DNA of 64,000 nucleotides, from NCBI GenBank assembly GCA_001051155.2, contig JYIP02000018.1, forward strand, positions 1 through 64,000. Reading direction: 5' to 3'. How positions within the stretch are numbered: position 1 is the stretch's first letter; each line of letters begins with the position of its first letter. Below are positions 11,580 through 23,004 of this stretch, piece by piece. This DNA is from Chrysoporthe austroafricana. Taxonomy: Eukaryota > Ascomycota > Sordariomycetes > Diaporthales > Cryphonectriaceae. Made by a program: the position numbers and the translations under genes. Under the pieces are notes generated by a model. The model ran no database searches. It had not been told where the DNA came from and saw only the letters and a program-made list of their open reading frames with translations.

Positions 11580-13806
11580 TGTCCGGTTGACCCCAAATAG
11601 CTTCAACAGGTTTATCTTTTATATCACTTCTGTTATTTCAATGAAAAAAGAAAAAAATACATATAGAATTCCCCCAAAATCTAGAAATAAAATTCTGATG
11701 CTGTATTTCCTGCGGACCATCTTATGCGGATGACCAGGCTGCTTGTGCGGCTGAACTGTGGGCCGTATCCGTAGGGCCATGACGAGGTTCGCAACGACGG
11801 ACCAAAAGCAGGGAAGTGCAGGCTTTGTGGAGTGCACACCATGGATGGTAATCCTGTCCTTTTACGCAACTCAACTACCGGTGGTTTGGGCATATTGGAA
11901 ACATGGGAGCGTGTCTGCCGCCTAGAAAACGACCTCCCCTTTCGATCGACTCCTTTCGAATTCAAACTACGCCTTCTCAAATACACCCACCCGGGGACGC
12001 CCGAACACGCTAACTACTACCAAAGGTTCGAACATCTGTAAGTAACGAATGGTCGGCTCGTTTACGGAATGCTAGACCACGCGGGCGCTCCGGTACACTT
12101 CCGCCTTAAAGAGACTGCAAATGTGATTGTACTGGCACCTTTATGGACTGGTGAGTCTCGTCTTCTTCCGTTCTCTTTGCAGACGGTGCATCGGATTGAT
12201 TATAAGAGGCATCGGCTCCAATCCCTCGTAGAGCGCGTGCTACTAGTATTATTTATAGTCTAATTAGCCTGCTTTTGAGCCTTCTATATAGCCTTTATAT
12301 TAGCAAACTTTAAATTCAGACTTAATTTAACCTTTTTTCATTTCCTAGCCCGTATTCCCTCAATCTGTATTTCTAGGCCTTGAATTCTCTAATGTATATT
12401 GGCTAATAGAGAATCTTTCAAGGTTTTGGCAAACCCTCTGAAAGTCTGTAATTCCTTGCTGAGCGAGAAACTAGGGTCCGGAGATGGTCTAGTTAAACCT
12501 TCAAGTCTTTAGCCTTTCTGAGAGTCGAGAATATATATAATTGGCCTCTTGTCGAGGGCAAGAGGTTGACGTTCATTTGGCATAAGCGCTATAATGGCAC
12601 GGAATGAGCTGCGGTCGCTAGCGATAATCCAAGCCGCGCTTTTCATCTCGTCGTTCATGCGTTTTAGGGGTCAACTTAAGGTCAGGAAAGAAAAAGAGAA
12701 GGATCCGTCCACAAGTAATACTCGCGCCTGTAGACTGACAAGGTGTGGGAGTTGTAAATACCAACTAACTTACAACTACTTGGGTGGGAACAGAAGAATA
12801 CCAAGAGCTTAAGTGGCCTTTGGATCGACGAATTTTGTATAATAAGAGCAGCATAGGAGGGTTAACAAATCTAGCGCCTTGAGTGGGCGCTACCGCTACG
12901 CGAAAAGGTAAAGATTTTATTGCAAGGCGGAATAAATAGCTTAAAAGAGCATATAAAGAATATACGAATTTCTAAAAATACGACGTAAGATTTAAAAACT
13001 AACGCTCAAATTTAGATTGTTATTTGCTTGCAAATTTTAATTTAAATTAATTATCTCTTTATTATTTGTAAAAGTAGTTATATTAATAATTTTCTATAGG
13101 CAATATCTTTATCTGATAAGAATATATATGCAATTCGAACTTCTTTTTATAAAACTTACTTTATTTCGAATAGTTAAATTGCTTTAAAAATTAATTAATT
13201 TGCTTAGAATAGCTATTTAAAGGCTTTATTTTTTATATTACTAATTTGGTTTTAACTATAGCATTAAATCGAAATTTTTTATTATCTTTCCGGTTTTTAT
13301 TATTGTAATTCTAATTGTCGAAATTTTTGTTTTCTAAATCTGAAAATACGGTTTTTATAGACGTTTTAATATCGTTATAAGCGTCTAAGTTCTAAGCCGC
13401 GATAGTAATAGAAACGGGATTAAAGAAATCAGCTACTCTATCAGTATTGCTATCGGAAGTCTTAGCGCTGCAAAAAATGGCTAGTCGTCGCGCTGCCAGT
13501 TGTTGTGCTGCCAGTCGTCGCGCTGCTAGTCGTCTCAGTGGGCACCTTTATGCTGCTCATCGCCGCGCTACTAGTCTTTGCGGAAGCTGAATTCGTGCTG
13601 CTTGTCTTCGCCTTAATGCTAGTAGTCTTCTTATTCGATTTAGCCCGGGCATTGAGATGCTTAAGGGCTAGTATACTCGCTATAGTATCGTAAGCATTGT
13701 CGTTAACGATATCGAGATCGCGGCTATATAAAGAGATAGAGAGATTAGCATTAGTTATACGCTTTTCTCTATACTAAAGACTATTATTTTTGAAAAGCTT
13801 ATCTTA
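11580..13806. other. Intergenic and repeat-like DNA without an assignable gene
   Basis: 11,580-12,260 is GC-balanced with short open frames (the best is 11,832-12,041 plus) that I cannot assign. 12,260-12,600 and 12,900-13,450 are AT-rich and RIP-like. At 13,510-13,790 the minus strand has a stop-free Ser/Thr/Ala-rich stretch with repeated S-A-T-T-G-S-T-T-type units, probably low-complexity relic sequence; its plus-strand counterpart reads as a hydrophobic shadow. No TIR or LTR pair was found. Confidence 0.4.
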
Positions 13807-14289
13807 CTAGTTATTGAAGCTTTGGAACGCATTAATAATATTAGCAATCTCGGTATCGGGTGACGTTACTATTATCATTGCTGCGACGTGTAATCTGGTC
13901 CAAACGCCTTTTCGCAGCCCTGCAATGCCCTCAAGTACATCCTTAGCGTCTTTCAGCTTGCCTTGGTTACTGTAGAGGAGGCCCAGGTTGTTAACTGTAT
14001 CAAGGGTCGACGTGTGGTCGGGTCTAAGCGCCTTCTGTTTCTGTTCCAATGGACCGCTTATAGGGCCCCCTGCACTTGCGGACATGTCTCCTTCCTTCCG
14101 TATCCATAAAGAGCACATCTCTGCATGCGCTAAAAGCCGACGCTGAAGAGTCCAATAGTCTTTTGTTGTGGTTGGTGGCACTGAAGCCCCGACCACCGTT
14201 GCGGCTAACCACAAGAACTGGCTTCTTTCCGGTGATTGTTGTATATGCGACGACCATCTATAGACGACCAAGTGCACATTAGCATCCAC
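13807..14289 (-). pseudogene. NB-ARC/TPR-type (NLR-like) gene relic
   Basis: The minus strand reads AATVVGASVPPTT, then YWTLQRRLLAHAE, the spacer that joins the NTPase part to the TPR array in fungal NB-ARC-TPR proteins. After a break comes KALRPDHTSTLDTVNNLG, LLYSNQGKLKDA, a kinesin-light-chain-type TPR. The next TPR helix continues only in another frame (MYLRALQGCEKAFGPDYTS), so a frameshift lies near 13,940. Most TPR units and the whole NB-ARC domain are absent. Fungal proteins of this architecture are STAND NTPases tied to allorecognition and immunity. The open frame begins with GTG rather than ATG, as expected of an internal fragment. Stops and AT-richness follow at its 3' side. Confidence 0.8.
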
Positions 14290-14513
14290 CGCTAGATCCC
14301 GGCTTGAAACCCCAGGCTCAGAGACCTCGCGTAGCGCGCTGACGTAACCTCATGATTACAAGCTCCACGGGTGTAGCAGAGCCGGCAGGCAGGGTTCTGC
14401 GGGTCCTGCAGTTGTTAAAGGCCCTGTGGCCTCTACCATTTCTTCGGCCTGGTAAGGTGTAATCCTGGAAACCTTTCTCTTCCTCCTCTCTGGATCCATT
14501 AACGCTAAGTAAC

Positions 14514-15849
14514 ATGGCACTTCCGAGTCCACTTAGACGATTTCTATGCAGGTCTACTATGTCCAACCTTGCTCAGACTCCGAAGCTGGCTGTTATCGAT
14601 GACTATCTCAACACATCAGCCCCTCACTTTGCAGCCATTCCCTCTGTTCAACTTCAAATCACCACCTTCAACGATACTATCGTGCCATCCGATGAAGATT
14701 CAAACGCCCGTCTGGTGAGACGCCTGCACCCCTTCACCCTGGTGTCAAGCATGCGTGAGCGTACCGCCTTTCCCGGCTCGCTCCTCCGCAGCCTGCCTAA
14801 TTTGAAAGTCCTCTTCGCAACAGGCACACAATTTGAGGCCTTCGACCTCGCCGTCGCCCGCGAGCTGGGTATTGCGGTTGTAGCTGCCCCCGGACTCGGT
14901 CGGTCTGATGGCTCTGGGCCTCGGCGCCCAGATATCCGGAACGGCGGGGCGCACCCTACTACGCAACACGCATGGGCCCTCATTTTGGCCTTGGCACGGA
15001 ACATCGCCGTCGATGACGCAGTGCTCAAAACATCCGGATCCTTGTCAAGCAACATGACGACTCCATTGGCTTGGCAGTCTGGGCTGGCCACGGGACTTAC
15101 AGGACTGACTCTCGGCGTCGTTGGACTGGGCCGGCTCGGCGCGGCGGTGGCGCGCATTGGTCATCTGGCTTGGGGCATGCGCATCGTATGCTGGAGTAGA
15201 AATCTCACACAGGATAAAGCGGATGAGATGGCTATCCGGCTTGGATTGTCACCCGATGCAGGACCAGGCGGTACAAAGACTTTCCATGTCGTGGACAAGG
15301 CGGAGCTCTTCAGCATTGCTGACGTCGTGACCGTGCACTACGTCCTGAGTGAGCTCTCACGAGGTTTAATAGGAGCTCTAGACCTTGCCAGAATGAAGCC
15401 TTCAGCCTTGTTGGTGAACACAGCCCGTGGCCCGCTGGTCGACCAGGATGCACTCGTGGATGTTCTGGAGAGGGGTAAGATCCGCGGCGCTGCGATAGAC
15501 GTGTTTGATATCGAGCCACTACCGCGTGACAGTCCCTGGAGGAGAGCCAACTATTGGGGCAAGAATGGTCGCTCGAACGTCTTGACAACTCCACACATGG
15601 TACGTCCCGAATCTTTCAAGCCTGACGTCGGCTGGGGCGCCTGACCTCGGGCTCGGCCGAGAGCACGGGTTCCTTATAGACCTTTCTCAGTAACGACTAG
15701 CCACATATGCCTTTATTTGAGATGCCTCGCTAATCGAGACGGAACAGGGCTATGCAGACGAGGCGTTGATGAATACTTGGTACGCAGAGACGGCCGAGAA
15801 TGTTGAGCGCTGGCTTGAGGGGAGAGAATTACTGCATCGTATTGCATAA
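14514..15849 (+). CDS. D-isomer-specific 2-hydroxyacid dehydrogenase
   Basis: Predicted exons 14514-15599 and 15748-15849 with one 148-nt intron (GTACGT donor, gctaat branch, CAG acceptor), giving 395 residues, or 380 from the second ATG at 14559, which starts MSNLAQTPKL. The family reduces 2-keto acids or oxidises D-2-hydroxy acids with NAD(P). Visible landmarks are the Rossmann loop GVVGLGRLG at about 201-209, catalytic Arg in NTARGPLVD (R305), Glu in DVFDIEP (E334) and His in TTPHM (H361). Exon 2 supplies the family C-terminus GYADEALMNTWYAE..ENVERWL; without splicing the frame ends in unrelated residues. The gene is complete and its codons look normal. It is convergent with the MFS gene (102 bp between stops). 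Substrate not deducible; glyoxylate/hydroxypyruvate-type relatives are possible. Confidence 0.93.
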
Positions 15850-15950
15850 AGTTGATTAATACATAAATGAATATTAACAAATGTCGCAAACTCCACCAAG
15901 GTTTATGATTCCTGACGGTTCTAGTCAAGACTCTTAAGATTCTTTGATAT

Positions 15951-18057
15951 CTAACACTGCCCCCGTGCTTGCGTCGCCTTCTTGGCCTTCTTCTCAGCGA
16001 GACGAACTCTTCGTTCCTCTCTCCACCGCGGCCCATGCCGCGTAACAACGCCCAACATCGGACTAAGCACAACGCAGACCAGGCCAACAAATGTATACGC
16101 CCACCCCACACCCATGGCCCGGATCATGGGTTCAATGATAGCTGACCCGCCAGCGGCCATCAGGCATCGGGTCAGGTTGTTCGCAGCGCTGGCTGTCGAT
16201 GGCGAGTTGGGGTAAAGATCAACCAGAAGTAGGTTCATGCTATTATAGCAGGCGGTTAAGAACAGCGCCATGGTAAATGTGAGCACTAGGGGCGCCGCGA
16301 GTTGTGTTTGCGTCTGCACAGCCCAGCCGAAACCGGCTGTTGCAGCTGCTCCAACGTAAACTAACGGCCACACGATGTCGATGCGGGCGCGCTCGATCGG
16401 AAATTTGGCGAGGTCATCACCACGCTTCTTGTCGACGGTAAAGCCATTGATACGGGCGACGCGAGCGTAATTCCAATCTTGTAAGTGACCATTGGCAAGG
16501 ATGGATAAGGCGGCGCCGACGCCGAAAGGCCTGCGAGTCACGACTCTTCCATCAGCATTTGAGTCGACGGTCGGATAGCTCATCTGGTGGGATAGTATTT
16601 ACTTAAAAGCACGAGAAATATGTAAACAATGGCTGAGACTTACACATAGCACAGACCGATCTGCAAGGTATCAAGGTGGTATACCTCCGACAACAGAGTG
16701 GAGAGATTGGCTGTAACGGTGTACCACGACGCATATATGATGGCATTGTAGAGCAAAATCACCGAGCAGTCCTTCTCCCCGATGATTCGGAGAGCTTTGA
16801 GTGGGTTGGGGAACCTTAGGCTGGTCCTGGGCGCTGGCGCCAACATTTGCTCCGGCTCTGTTGCTATGGCCTTGCGTCTTGCGTACTCGTTCAAACCTGA
16901 ACGACTCCACCATGCGGTGGGCGGGATTGAGCCGTTACCGACCACCTTGCGTGCTGTTTCTGGAACGGCGATGGCGAACACAATGAGATACGTGCCGCCA
17001 CACTAGCGAGATCATTAATCAATGCTCAAGGCCTCTGTCGGTGAGCGGAAGACTTGCTATGACTAAAAACCTGTATCGGTATACTGCAACTCAGCAAGGT
17101 GTAATTTCCTTAATTAATGTATTTACGAAGACACATACCAGAAAATCGATCTCCAGCCTAGGTACTCAGCCAGGACACCCCCAAGAATAGGCCCTAATCC
17201 ATAATCAATCTTAGCAACTAATAATTTAGTCGTTGAAGAAGGGGTATTTGTGGATCCTAGCATACCAAGAGCAGGACCCAACTATTCATATGTAAGCATT
17301 AGAACATCAGTCGGGGACAGAGAACGCACCATGATACCACTCTGAGCAGCCCCCATATATTTACCCCGCTCAGAAGTGGTTGATATATCTGAAATGACGC
17401 CGCTATTCAGAGCGTACATGCCTCCGGAGCCAGAACTCTATAATCAGTTTGCGTCAATCAAAAGTCCACGCCTTAGTATGAGATAAGTAAACCACGAAGA
17501 CTTCTATATTGAGGTGATTTGAATAGTCGCGCATTTGGTTTGCGCTTTTTCCTTACCTGTAGACATCGAAGGACAAAAAGGGCAGCATAGGATGACTGTG
17601 TAGCCAGTCCAATATTGGCAGCAACGTAAATAATGAACGAGATGAGATATGCTGGTCTCCGACCAGCCATATCGGCGAGGTCACCATAGAAGGCAGGGGC
17701 TAGGCCTTGAAAGATCAGAAAGGCTGTGACGGTCAGATTCATCAGCGTAGTCGATACATTCAGATAGGCGGCTAGCTTCGGGATGCTGGGGAGATATGTA
17801 TTGGCTGATAGCGGAGAGAAGAAGCCACCGAGACCGGACATGAAGACGATGAAATTCTTCTGATGCCGTGTGTAGATTGAGTATAAAGGCTGCTGCATGC
17901 GCTCACTTCGTATCGGATTCTGAGCCCGGACTAGGGTATCGTCAGCAGTATGGAGGCGGATATCCTTATCAGCATCAGAGCAACTTGACGGTTCCGAGGA
18001 TTCTATGATGGGCTTCTCCGTGAAGGGGCCTTCATTGGTATTGACGAGATCAGACAT
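15951..18057 (-). CDS. MFS transporter, DHA1 drug:H+ antiporter-like, seven exons
   Basis: Predicted exons on the minus strand: 18057-17557, 17437-17330, 17281-17266, 17193-17139, 17070-17058, 17002-16644 and 16530-15951. All phases agree and give 543 residues. The upstream in-frame GTG at 18123 is not used; the ATG starts MSDLVNTNEG. A ~90-residue polar cytosolic tail precedes the helices, then TYLPSIP in TM1, motif A GDLADMAGRRP, motif C GPALGPILGG followed by GWRSIFW, PETARKVVGNGSIPP before the central loop, and FTVDKKRGDDL..FPIERAR before the last helices, all typical of DHA1 (Qdr/Flr-like) exporters. The exon after GWRSIFW is 13 nt, and its downstream intron begins GCAAGT, a GC-AG intron. 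The exon before it is 16 nt. Likely plasma-membrane export of drugs or metabolites, possibly products of neighbouring enzymes. Confidence 0.88.
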
Positions 18058-18734
18058 TGTAGTAGGGAGACGTTCGATGGACAAGCTCGTGGTGTTCAAA
18101 ATAAATTGAGATCGGAGAGCCACACGTTGCAGAGACGATACTTCTGTCAGGGCTTAGGGAGTTGGCTCGCGGTTTACATGCAACACGGAAGAAGTCATTG
18201 CGTCGGTAGGCTATCATAATACAAGGCTTTACTAATCATCCTGCGATCTGAGCCACCATCATTCAAATACAAGAAATTATGGGGTCCGCGCAGACCGCCA
18301 TTCTTCAACAGAATCTCCCACGAGGTTTCAGCAGAAGATCAGATTAGTCGGGATCACTCTACGACTTGCCTGTTTTGCGCAATGCACATTGGGCCGCGGA
18401 AGTCCGGCAAGTGGAGACATGCTCCCGACGATGTCCTCATCTGGCACTTACAACCCTTGCATTCATACCCTTCACTTGAATGCCCCAATCTCGCTTTGTG
18501 TTTTCATTTTGTCAAGGACCCTCTTACGAGCATAGAGTTCGAAAGAGCTATTTGTTCAAGTCTTTGAAAAAGGCATGTCGAATAAAGTGAACTTGACAAA
18601 TAGTAAATATTATACTGTCTTTATCTTCTCAGCAACAGTAGGATCCTTTGAAAAATTATTGCCCAATTGTATCTTTCTTTGTCGCAATGCTCAGGCCCAT
18701 TATGCCCCCAGCCACTGGGTTCAATGCTTCTGTT

Positions 18735-19146
18735 ATCTTTGGATGCAACCTTGGACTCGGAATATATGCAGGATGATGGCTTGGAAGGATCCAGTTATCA
18801 CACCAGTGCCTTCAAAGGGAAAGGATGAGCATTGCGATTGATGACCGCATGCTTATGGATCCGTCTTGGAGATCTTAGTGATAAGGCAATACATGAATGT
18901 GAAACTATCAGACCTTTAGATAGTCATTTGTTACGTCGAATGTTTCTGTCACCTTTGAATGCAACCTTGGATTTGGAATATATGCAGGATGATAACTTGG
19001 AAGGATGCAGTCATCATACCAGTTCCTTCAAATGGAAGGTATGAATGCAGCGATTGATAATCTCATGCTCATGACTTGATCTTGGAAAGCTCAGTGGTTA
19101 GACAATGCATGAAGGTGAAACTATCAGATGATTTTAGGTAGTCATA
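18735..19146. repeat. Diverged tandem duplication, ~216-bp offset
   Basis: About 195 bp from 18,735 recur from 18,951: gcaaccttgga...ggaatatatgcaggatgat at 18745 and 18961, then gcttggaagga/acttggaagga, gattgatgac/gattgataat and gtgaaactatcaga. No frame is conserved between copies. It occupies the space upstream of the MFS gene and the CmcJ-like gene; the rest of 18,058-19,344 holds nothing I recognise. Confidence 0.75.
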
Positions 19147-19344
19147 CGCTCATCGGTTGATATGCGTATTATGCAGGCTTCCTATAGAGAATGAATCTTT
19201 CTTAAGCCGTTCAGATAGTATGACCTCTAACAGGCATTATTCTTGACATCCCTCCGATTTCACTCCATTATGATCTGTATTCGAATCTGCTGTATCTGTC
19301 AGCCCTGCTGAACCTTAACTACGCACCGTCGGATTCGAGTCAAC

Positions 19345-20508
19345 ATGATGTCTAAGAGTATTCGGTCCTCTCGGTCCCTGTCTGCACAGGCTCGGGCAGC
19401 TATCACAGGAGTTCAAGCGATGAATCAGAGCCGGGGTCATGCTACAGCAGCCCCGGAGCAGGCTTCTTCTGGGTTGAACTCCGGATTGCCGCCTGTTGAG
19501 ACCTGGATGAGGACTCAACCATTCGAGCATGCGCCATGGACAAGGCCAGCCCAGACGAAAGGAACGATACGGTTTCTAGGTCCAACTCTGGACGGGAAGC
19601 CTGCATTTTTGAACTTCAAGAAGGGTCAGGAGCATCAGACCAACTTTGGTCAGAGCCTGGAGCGCGTCGTGGATATAACTGATCTACGACATTTTGAACC
19701 GCGCACAACACTAAGTATCGAGGGGGTCGAATGGGTTCATCACCCATCCTGTCTGTCGGAAGACCGATTGCTCAAAGATTCCGGCGAGGTTGAGGCCTTC
19801 GTCCGCGGTCGGTACTTCGAGGAATGTGCCGCTCTAGTCAAGGAACGTACCGGGGCTGTCAAGGTCATTCCATACAACTATCGTCATCGACGTATTGAGC
19901 AGGTAAGTTTGTTTCTCCATCCTGAGTAAAATCTCTTCCATCTACCGAATCATTACCGAACGCAAAAGTGCGTACGCTTATATGTCGCTACACCACTGCA
20001 GAATACGAACCTCTCGGATCCGTACAAATTCTCCAGCAAACCTCTTCCCAATTTCCATATGGATAACGACGCGGAAACAGCAGAAGTCAACCTTCGTCGC
20101 GTTCTTGGTGATGAGGAGGCTTCGAAATGGCTCAAAAACCGCTGGGCCATAGTAAATGTATGGCGCCCGGTCGGCGACGTCGTACGCCAATGGCCGTTAG
20201 CCCTAGTCGACTCTCGTACCGTCATATATGATCGCGATACCAGCCCCATCTACACGTTGAACAATTACAAGACGCACTTCACAGCTCTAAAGCCCCAGCC
20301 CCATTTTAGATTCTACTACGTCAGCAACCTAGCACCCGACGAAGCATTGCTTTTCGTTGATTTTGATTCGTCGCACGCTCAGGCTACTGGCGAAGAACGC
20401 ACTGTTGTTGGTATGGCGCACGGAGCTTTCGAGGATCACGGTGCGCCCGAGAAATATCCACGGCGTCGGTCCATCGAGGTACGATCACTAGTGCTCTACG
20501 ATAATTAA
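19345..20508 (+). CDS. CmcJ/AsqJ-like non-haem iron oxygenase family protein
   Basis: Exons 19345-19902 and 20002-20508 with a 99-nt intron (GTAAGT...CTGCAG) give 354 residues. A second ATG follows the first directly. The protein shows the family order: an N-terminal TIRFLGPTLDGKPAF region, VIPYNYRHRR at the exon junction, HMDND with the H-x-D iron ligand pair (H205, D207), IVNVWRPVG....WPLALVDSR, then RFYYVSNLAPDEALLFVDFDS and a VGMAHGAFED segment with the likely third ligand His. Fungal relatives are hydroxylases, desaturases and epoxidases of secondary metabolism (AsqJ, AsaB, the cephem-methoxylase partner CmcJ). No signal peptide; likely cytosolic. The 40-residue Ser/Ala-rich start is extra and could be a targeting or disordered tail. 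Product unknown; the nearby exporter makes a small-molecule role reasonable. Confidence 0.88.
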
Positions 20509-20559
20509 GTGGGTAAGCGCGGAGATTTTACTAGAGTAGATATAATGATCACGAACCAA

Positions 20560-21005
20560 AGTTCCTTGTTGCTTCAACTTTATCTTCTGCATCCATATTG
20601 AAATGGCATTTTTCGGGTTGAATCGAACATTTTAAAGTATCCTGGAGCGCCTTAAATACCAAAGCGACATGCTTTTGATAAGGGTTTTCGGGTAGATAAG
20701 GATGTTATCTAGATATGCAACGCAAATGACATCGAGATATTCCCTTAGATCGTGGTTAATGTTTTTTCTGGGATGCCGATGCATTGGTAAGTCCGAATAG
20801 CATAACAAGGTATTCATGATGCCTATAGCGTATTCTGAACTCCGTCTTCCATTCGTATCTTCTTTGATGCGGATGTGCGCGTACGCGTACATAAGATCAA
20901 GCGCTGTAAACTATCGTGCGCCGCGTAGCCTATCCCTGATTTCCTTTGCTAGCAGTAGTGGATATCGGTTTTTGATTGTAACAGTTAAAGTAAGAATTGA
21001 CTAGG
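20560..21005 (-). pseudogene. Ty3/gypsy reverse transcriptase fragment
   Basis: Minus-strand frames read VTIKNRYPLLLAKEIRDRL, then ALDL...AYAHIRIKED, matching the RT core (T-I-K-N-R-Y-P-L-P-L and the A-Y-x-x-I-R-I-K-E motif). After a frameshifted part comes YLDNILIY, the Y-L-D-D catalytic box with its second Asp changed to Asn, near 20,715-20,690. Stops and shifts make it dead. No RNase H, integrase or LTR follows below 20,560. It probably belongs with the gag-like relic at 22,528-23,591 as one minus-strand element. Confidence 0.85.
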
Positions 21006-22527
21006 ATCTCACTTGTTTCTCCCCGGTCGCCGTGGACTCGATCAGGTACTGCTGACACTATTCGTATTCTAAGCAAGTTCTTTTTCAATCACGATGCACT
21101 GCGCGGACTTTTCCAATTGCCGGGCAAAGACCGGAATCCTGCGGGGTATTCCGGTTAGGCATTTGCTCGCGTGAACAGAGCAGAAACAAAACAAGAGCTG
21201 GAGAGGGCTGCAAGGCAGAATTGTCCCTACTGGAACTGCGCACGATGGCAGAGCATATTGAGAAGATTCTGGTCATGAAGTACGCGCAAATTGCCGACTG
21301 GTCAAGTCAGCAGGCCAGAGACTGACGGTAAGGCCGCTGCTCCAGCCCCCGAGGCGGACGCAGAGGACGTGGACGCGGTGGCTGCGACGGTCGAGGAGGA
21401 GGAACAACTTCCCGAGGAGGCCGGCGCAGCGTTCGGTCTTCGTCCTGACCCATCGGTGTCGTGCTCATCCAGGGTTATCGACGGGATAACTTCAAGACCG
21501 GCCTTCGTGGTAGGCGATTAGGCCTGGTCGAGCAGAGATCCATATCGAGCTCGTTTGCCCCGAGGCAGTCACTCCACAGCTCATTGCATCACCCCTCGAA
21601 GTTCCTCGAGCTTCTCCTTGCTCATAGCGGCTGGCTCACTATAGGAGACCCCCGTATGCTGTCGGGCTATAAGGCATACTGTGTGGACGACATGGGCTGC
21701 GTCAAGTAGCAATGTGTAGTGCCCTCTTCCTTTACAGAGACTTGGTGTCGCAGCTAGGAGGTGACCTATTATGCGACAGATTCCTCCCTTGTTTTTAGTT
21801 CTGTCTTCGCTCTTCGGTCGGCACGGATTGATAGCACGAGCATCGGATTACTGAAAAGACGTATTAATGCTGATACCGTCATTCATAAATATTGGAAAGG
21901 TGGTAGCATGAAAGGTGGTAGCATGAAAGGTGGTGTGCATTTGTCTCGGCAACAGATGGAAACTTTCGATGCAGATGATCATCGCCATCTGTCTTTTCTT
22001 TTCGCTTCTTACTTTCAATTCTCTGAGCTTCTCGAGTTCTGGTCTGTACCAAGTAAAATTCCTTCTTGAGCCCGAGATTGCAAGACAGCATCATAGCCAG
22101 GTATTAATAATGCACTAATTTAGAGCTCAAAATTTGCCTATTTTGCTCACCTCGACCACCCAGAGACCGTCACTATTACATTCACCTTCCGCCCGACATA
22201 CTCTGGTGCGATGGATCTCCTGGATGCGGAAAACTAGCATCAGAGATGTTTAAATTCATATTCGAGCGTCCCTCTGGTAAGGATTTACTATACCCATACG
22301 CAAGCAGGCTTCGAACTGAGAGGATTTGACGATGGACAAAAGTGTAAATCTGATGTCGGAGAAGCGCACTACAAACCCATGAACCTGCAGACCTTATCAA
22401 AGGCTACCTGGAAACCCGAGATCATCCTCTTGGGCCGGGCCTGCCAGGGACTGCACTAGCAAGTGCAACATGCCTCGACCGGTGCCATCTCGGTATACAA
22501 TTCCACAATACGGTGCATCTACGCCCG
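21006..22527. other. Degraded interior of the retroelement, no clear domain
   Basis: The stretch between the RT and gag-like relics should hold protease and linker sequence, but I could not recognise a D-S/T-G protease motif. Near 21,345-21,420 a GC-rich plus-strand stretch encodes an R/G-rich run (RGRGRGG-like) in one frame and an acidic run in another. Nothing else is assignable. Confidence 0.35.
21896..21940. repeat. 15-bp tandem repeat, three units
   Basis: The unit aaaggtggtagcatg occurs twice in a row and is followed by the variant aaaggtggtgtgcat. Because 15 is a multiple of three it would keep a frame, but no convincing gene covers it. Confidence 0.85.
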
Positions 22528-22837
22528 CTACTCGCTCATCTTGGCCCTGTACAACGTCTCCCACTGTTGCAATATCTGGAGAAGCTCTTCATTCGCCTTG
22601 TCGCCTCGTTGGCCTTGTCCTTGAGCCGTATTTCTGGCTAGATTCTTAATCTTAGCTAACAGGGAGGCCTCGGATGCTGGGTCCACGTACCCGTTGCCCA
22701 TGTTGTTGTTTTAGTTGTTGTTGTTGGCTTCGTGGTGACGGCTTTCGTGAGCCCGTGTGGCAAACGCAAAGTGTCCTCCTACTCATGGCAGGCGAAGTAG
22801 GCTTTCCCCCTCTTGTGAGGACTGGATCTTCCGACCT

Positions 22838-22884
22838 GTTGTTATTATTGTTGTTGTTGTTGTTGTTGTTGCTGCTGCTGCTGC
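22838..22884. repeat. Trinucleotide microsatellite (TTG then CTG units)
   Basis: A run of gtt/att/gtt units passes directly into four to five gct/ctg units. On the minus strand this would encode Asn, Gln or Thr runs, depending on frame. It lies inside the gag-like relic. Confidence 0.95.
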
Positions 22885-22918
22885 TTTTGCTTGGGCTGCG
22901 GCTGATGTTGCCAAGCAT

Positions 22919-23004
22919 GAGGAGGAGGAGGAGGAGGAGAAGAAGAAGAAGAAGAAGAAGAAGAAGAAGAAGAAGAAGAAGAAGAAGAAGAAGAAGAAGA
23001 AGAG
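22919..23004. repeat. Trinucleotide microsatellite (GAG then GAA units)
   Basis: About seven gag/gga units followed by more than 20 uninterrupted gaa units. The purine run creates long Arg, Lys or Glu frames on plus and Phe, Ser or Leu frames on minus that are not evidence of genes. It probably causes frame changes in the gag-like relic. Confidence 0.95.

Noticed and set aside
14654..15157. Minus-strand 167-codon frame opposite the dehydrogenase
   Set aside because: The plus strand has full catalytic motifs; the antisense frame is a GC-codon shadow.
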